8,713 nucleotides of DNA. Origin: Alphaproteobacteria bacterium. Its GTDB lineage: Bacteria; Pseudomonadota; Alphaproteobacteria; Thalassobaculales; Thalassobaculaceae. A program made the position numbers and the translations under genes. Positions 6,196-8,713 of this stretch are shown here, piece after piece (within the stretch, counting starts at the first letter, position 1; the number at the start of each line of letters is the position of its first letter). The notes beneath the pieces are model-generated. The model was not told the DNA's origin. It worked only from the letters and a program-made list of their open reading frames with translations, and searched no databases. The stretch lies in contig JAPKDN010000098.1 of assembly GCA_028822575.1 (NCBI GenBank), positions 1 through 8,713 of the forward strand, in the 5' to 3' direction.

Positions 6196-7509
6196 TTACC
6201 GCTTCACCCTGATGATCTCTTCCAGCAGCTCATCTCCAGTCGTGATAATTTTGGTCGCGGCTGAATAGGCGCGCTGGGTGATAATCAAATTAGTGAACTG
6301 CTCGGCAATATCGACGGTGGAGTTCTCCAGGGCGGAAGATTGCAATATTCCCGAGCCACCCTGTTGCGCGATATTCAAAACGACATCTCCTGATGTAGCT
6401 GTGGTTCGGTAAGCGTTGCCTGACAAAGCCTCCAACTGCGTCGGCGCCGGTATCGTCCCAATAGGTATTCGATAGATCGCTCGGTTCTGCCCATTGGCGA
6501 ACTGGGCCGTCAGAAGCCCGGTTGCATCGATATTGGTTGCGGTCAATGCGGATGGGCCTGAACCATCTTGGTTCAGCAACGACGGCCCAAAGACGGCGGC
6601 AAACTGGCTGGTGCCGGTCGCTTGGTCAAAGGTACCAAAGTTGACCTGGATATTGATGGGGTTGACCACCCGACCTGGAACCGCGGTGGTGATCGCGGCT
6701 GCGGTGAAACTAATGGTCGCATCGAGGGCGGCAGTATCTGTCGTTCCAGCGACGCCACCTAACGAGTTAAGCGTGCCGTTTGGGTTGAAAGCCATGACCC
6801 TAGGGCCAATGGCAGCCGCTAGTGCGGCGCCCGAAGTCACATCCGTCAGCGAATAGGTGTAGTTGAAGGTGTTGGCTGCAGTCCGGGAAAACTGGATCTG
6901 CATTAGGTAGTCGTTACCTTCGCTGTCAAAAACTGTGAGGTTGGTAGTATCCGCTTGTCCAACGGTTCTGTTCGAGTTCAGATTAACGTTGACCGTGGCC
7001 GTGCCTGTTGGGTTTGCAATCTGTCCAAATTGCGATAAATTAACGCTCTCCAAACTGTTCAGCAGATCTCGGGTGGCCTGGTTTTGGATATTACCGTCCG
7101 TATCGGTGAGCCAGCCTTGCAGGAAGTATCCGGATTGGTTCACCAGGCGCCCATTCTCGTTTGGCTGGAAACTGCCGGCACGTGTAAAGAGATATTCGCC
7201 GGTGGAGGATGGCGTTTGTTCCTCATTGGTGATGAAGAAGCCCTTACCGTCGATTGAGATGTCACTGCTGGATGTCGTGCCCTGGATTAGGCCCTGTTTT
7301 TGTGGGTCTGAGAGTGGCTGGTTGATAACGCCGCCGGCAGTGTAACTGGTTGGGGACTGGCCACGGTTGACCAGGGTCCGGAACCGGCCTTCGGTCTCCT
7401 TGAAGCCAATGGTGTTGGTGTTGGCGATGTTGTCTGAAATGATCGCGAAGTTGGTCGACTGCGCCGCGACCGCTGCGACGCCTGCGAACAGGCCACTGTT
7501 GATACTCAT
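6196..7509 (-). CDS. flgE: Flagellar hook protein FlgE
   Basis: FlgE is the subunit of the flexible hook that joins the flagellar rod to the filament; it is exported by the flagellar type III apparatus and assembled under the FlgD cap. The protein has 437 residues, within the family range. The N-terminus carries the rod/hook motif NIANTNTIGFK (27-37). ISIDGKGFFIT (84-94) and FTRAGSFQPNENGRLVNQSG (108-127), followed by YFLQGW, are hallmark FlgE/F/G segments. The C-terminal NSTVDIAEQFTNLIITQRAY (396-415) and following EEIIRV form the coiled-coil end that pairs with the N-terminus. There are no cysteines and no Sec signal, as expected for an axial protein. The start ATG is preceded by GGAG (7520-7517) at seven bases. 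The middle (about 145-390) is variable surface domain. The gene lies downstream of flgD. Confidence 0.96.
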   Translation of the reverse strand: MSINSGLFAGVAAVAAQSTNFAIISDNIANTNTIGFKETEGRFRTLVNRGQSPTSYTAGGVINQPLSDPQKQGLIQGTTSSSDISIDGKGFFITNEEQTPSSTGEYLFTRAGSFQPNENGRLVNQSGYFLQGWLTDTDGNIQNQATRDLLNSLESVNLSQFGQIANPTGTATVNVNLNSNRTVGQADTTNLTVFDSEGNDYLMQIQFSRTAANTFNYTYSLTDVTSGAALAAAIGPRVMAFNPNGTLNSLGGVAGTTDTAALDATISFTAAAITTAVPGRVVNPINIQVNFGTFDQATGTSQFAAVFGPSLLNQDGSGPSALTATNIDATGLLTAQFANGQNRAIYRIPIGTIPAPTQLEALSGNAYRTTATSGDVVLNIAQQGGSGILQSSALENSTVDIAEQFTNLIITQRAYSAATKIITTGDELLEEIIRVKR

Positions 7510-7656
7510 TTTTAATCTCCATTATTTTTGGTCGAATGTGGCGATCGACCACAGTTTACCGTTTTTTATGTTATTTTTTGCGGGCTCTTGCTGATCTAGG
7601 TGTTCTGCCTGGGGCCTATTTTTTGGCTCCTGAATGATCCTGTTGGGCGTGGGCCG
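7510..7656 (-). other. flgD-flgE intergenic leader, A-tract rich
   Basis: This 147-base gap holds several A-tracts on the flgE coding strand: CAAAAAATA occurs twice (7625-7617 and 7580-7572), with further runs at 7567-7562 and 7528-7524. I find no convincing sigma-54, sigma-28 or sigma-70 promoter. A short imperfect hairpin, GGAGCC...GGCCCC (about 7630-7611), has no useful T-run after it. The flgE ribosome binding site is at 7520-7517. Confidence 0.5.
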
Positions 7657-8319
7657 TTAGAGAATTTTCATGATTTTGGCCAACGTCACAGTGATATCGT
7701 CGCCGATTATCAGCTTTGGACCTTCCGCCGTCGCATGGACGCCGCTGACCAGACCGGTGCTATCGACACTCACGTCTATTGACTCGCCCAACGCGTCGAT
7801 CGCGCTAACATTCATTGTATAGTCGCCCGGTGCCAAGTCGCCGCCGCTGCTGTCTGTCAGGTTCCAGTTGAAATTATGCCTGCTGCCGGCGGTCGTGCTG
7901 CCATCTTCACTATAAACCAAGGAACCGGCCTCGTTCAGGACGTTCAGGGTTACGTTGTCCGGAACGCCGTTGAACTGATAACCCCAGGTGGTGCCTTGGG
8001 CCGTGACGTTGGTCGTGTTGCCTTCTACCTGAACTTCATGGCCGATATACGAGACGGCGGCGGAGTTGGCGTTGTCGTTCTGAAGGCTGACCAGGGTTTC
8101 CAGATTCTTGTTCTGTGCAATCTGCTGTTCAACATTGGCGAACTCGACTAGCTGTCTGGTCATCTCGTTCGTGTCCATCGGGCTGGTCGGGTCTTGGTTC
8201 TGAAGCTGTGTTGTTAAAAGTGTCAGGAACGTGTCCAAATCCGAGTTGAGGGACGTAAGCGCCTTATCGGTTTTGGAGGAATTGGCGTCGGCCGACGCAG
8301 TGAGAGAAGTAAGGTTCAT
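7657..8319 (-). CDS. flgD: Flagellar hook assembly (cap) protein FlgD
   Basis: FlgD forms the transient cap on the growing hook and allows FlgE subunits to polymerise; it is absent from the finished structure. The protein has 220 residues, a normal length. The conserved N-terminal signature runs FLTLLTTQLQNQDPTSPMD (31-49), then EMTRQLVEFANVEQQ (52-66). YIGHEVQVEG (91-100) opens the C-terminal half, which has the usual tudor-like and immunoglobulin-like folds; NFNWNLTDSSGGDLAPGDYT (149-168) is the FlgD Ig-like segment. No signal peptide is present, consistent with type III export. The ATG is preceded by AGGAGAG (8333-8327) at seven bases, and that site overlaps the stop codon of fliK. The order fliK-flgD-flgE is the common arrangement for hook assembly genes. 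Confidence 0.96.
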   Translation of the reverse strand: MNLTSLTASADANSSKTDKALTSLNSDLDTFLTLLTTQLQNQDPTSPMDTNEMTRQLVEFANVEQQIAQNKNLETLVSLQNDNANSAAVSYIGHEVQVEGNTTNVTAQGTTWGYQFNGVPDNVTLNVLNEAGSLVYSEDGSTTAGSRHNFNWNLTDSSGGDLAPGDYTMNVSAIDALGESIDVSVDSTGLVSGVHATAEGPKLIIGDDITVTLAKIMKIL

Positions 8320-8334
8320 GACGATGCTCTCCTA
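8320..8334 (-). promoter_or_regulatory. flgD ribosome binding site overlapping the fliK stop codon
   Basis: On the - strand TAGGAGAG (8334-8327) contains both the TAG stop of fliK and the AGGAGAG Shine-Dalgarno of flgD. Ribosomes ending fliK would finish on the flgD start signal, suggesting translational coupling. Confidence 0.7.
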
Positions 8335-8713
8335 TGCCAGGAAATTGACGGATCCATCGGGGGCTAGGCCTATGGCCGTCACTGGGATCGGTTGTTCATT
8401 TGTGTCGAGACCAGCTTCAGAATCTTTATCATTCGACGATCCCTGGCTTTTCTCGGAGTCGTGTTTCGCGTGTTTGGTTCGATCCTCCCCTTCACGACCC
8501 TGGAGGTCGAAGGAAAGGGAGTTTTGATCGGTCTTTAATCCGGCGTCCTGCAAGGCGCGTTCTAAAACACGAGAGTCGCGTTGCAATATCTCTAGAGTTT
8601 CCGGGCGTTCTGCCATGACCAAGACCTTCGCGCGGCCGTCTCCGGTGATGTCCAGCTTCACCTCGACCTTGCCCAAGTCATGTGGGCGCAATTGAATGCG
8701 GAGCTTGCTTTCG
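8332..8713 (-). CDS. fliK: Flagellar hook-length control protein FliK, C-terminal part (5' end outside window)
   Basis: FliK measures hook length and switches the export gate from hook to filament substrates. Only the last 126 or so residues are in the window; the frame is open to the right edge. The visible part begins ESKLRIQLRPHDLGKVEVKL, which matches the hallmark of the C-terminal Flg_hook domain (LxPxxLGxVEVxL), and continues with ITGDGRAKVLVMAERPETLE. The TTG at 8691 is the internal Leu of this motif, not a start. After the domain comes a charged, low-complexity tail (GREGEDRTKHAKHDSEKSQG and following) rich in Asp, Glu, Lys and Ser, then a hydrophobic end. The gene precedes flgD by 12 bases. 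Confidence 0.9.
   Translation of the reverse strand, partial: ESKLRIQLRPHDLGKVEVKLDITGDGRAKVLVMAERPETLEILQRDSRVLERALQDAGLKTDQNSLSFDLQGREGEDRTKHAKHDSEKSQGSSNDKDSEAGLDTNEQPIPVTAIGLAPDGSVNFLA

Noticed and set aside
6935..7345. Open frame of 136 codons on the + strand inside flgE
   Set aside because: It is antisense to conserved FlgE motifs and has no family features.
7538..7552. Palindrome GTGGCGATCGACCAC in the flgE leader
   Set aside because: Only four-base arms around a CGATCG core; too short to call an operator.
7530..7560. Sigma-28-like sequence TAAACTGT before flgE
   Set aside because: The downstream element does not resemble GCCGATAA.
7611..7630. Terminator-like hairpin GGAGCC/GGCCCC after flgD
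   Set aside because: The stem is short with a mismatch and no T-run follows in the direction of transcription.

Overview
The window looks like chromosomal DNA from an alphaproteobacterium, probably a Rhodospirillales-type organism. This rests on moderately high GC, GTG start use, a two-subunit 2-oxoacid:ferredoxin oxidoreductase, a TPR-glycosyltransferase beside flagellar genes, and the order fliK-flgD-flgE. The assignment comes from reading protein motifs, not from a database search. No rRNA, tRNA, insertion sequence, CRISPR array or phage gene was seen.

Left and centre (1-6068, all + strand): the 3' end of korA is followed by complete korB. Together they encode the oxidoreductase that converts 2-oxoglutarate to succinyl-CoA with ferredoxin as electron carrier. 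After a 103-base gap come a protein of unknown function (1905-2483), an alpha/beta hydrolase (2488-3354), a YheT/EMB8-type alpha/beta hydrolase (3395-4414) and a TPR-glycosyltransferase (4491-6068). The spacing of the first three (4 and 40 bases) suggests co-transcription. The last gene stands a little apart (76 bases).

Right (6196-8713, all - strand): this is a flagellar hook operon read right to left. It holds fliK (hook-length control, only its C-terminal part is in the window), flgD (hook cap) and flgE (hook protein). The stop codon of fliK overlaps the ribosome binding site of flgD. A 147-base A-tract-rich leader separates flgD from flgE. A strong hairpin followed by a T-rich tract on the - strand ends this operon in the 127-base convergent gap.

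The TPR-glycosyltransferase is the most interesting gene. Its architecture resembles flagellin glycosyltransferases of the FlmG type, and it converges on the hook operon, so a role in glycosylating flagellin or another flagellar protein is plausible. I see no convincing new multi-gene system. The rest is ordinary core metabolism and flagellar biogenesis plus one uncharacterised protein.
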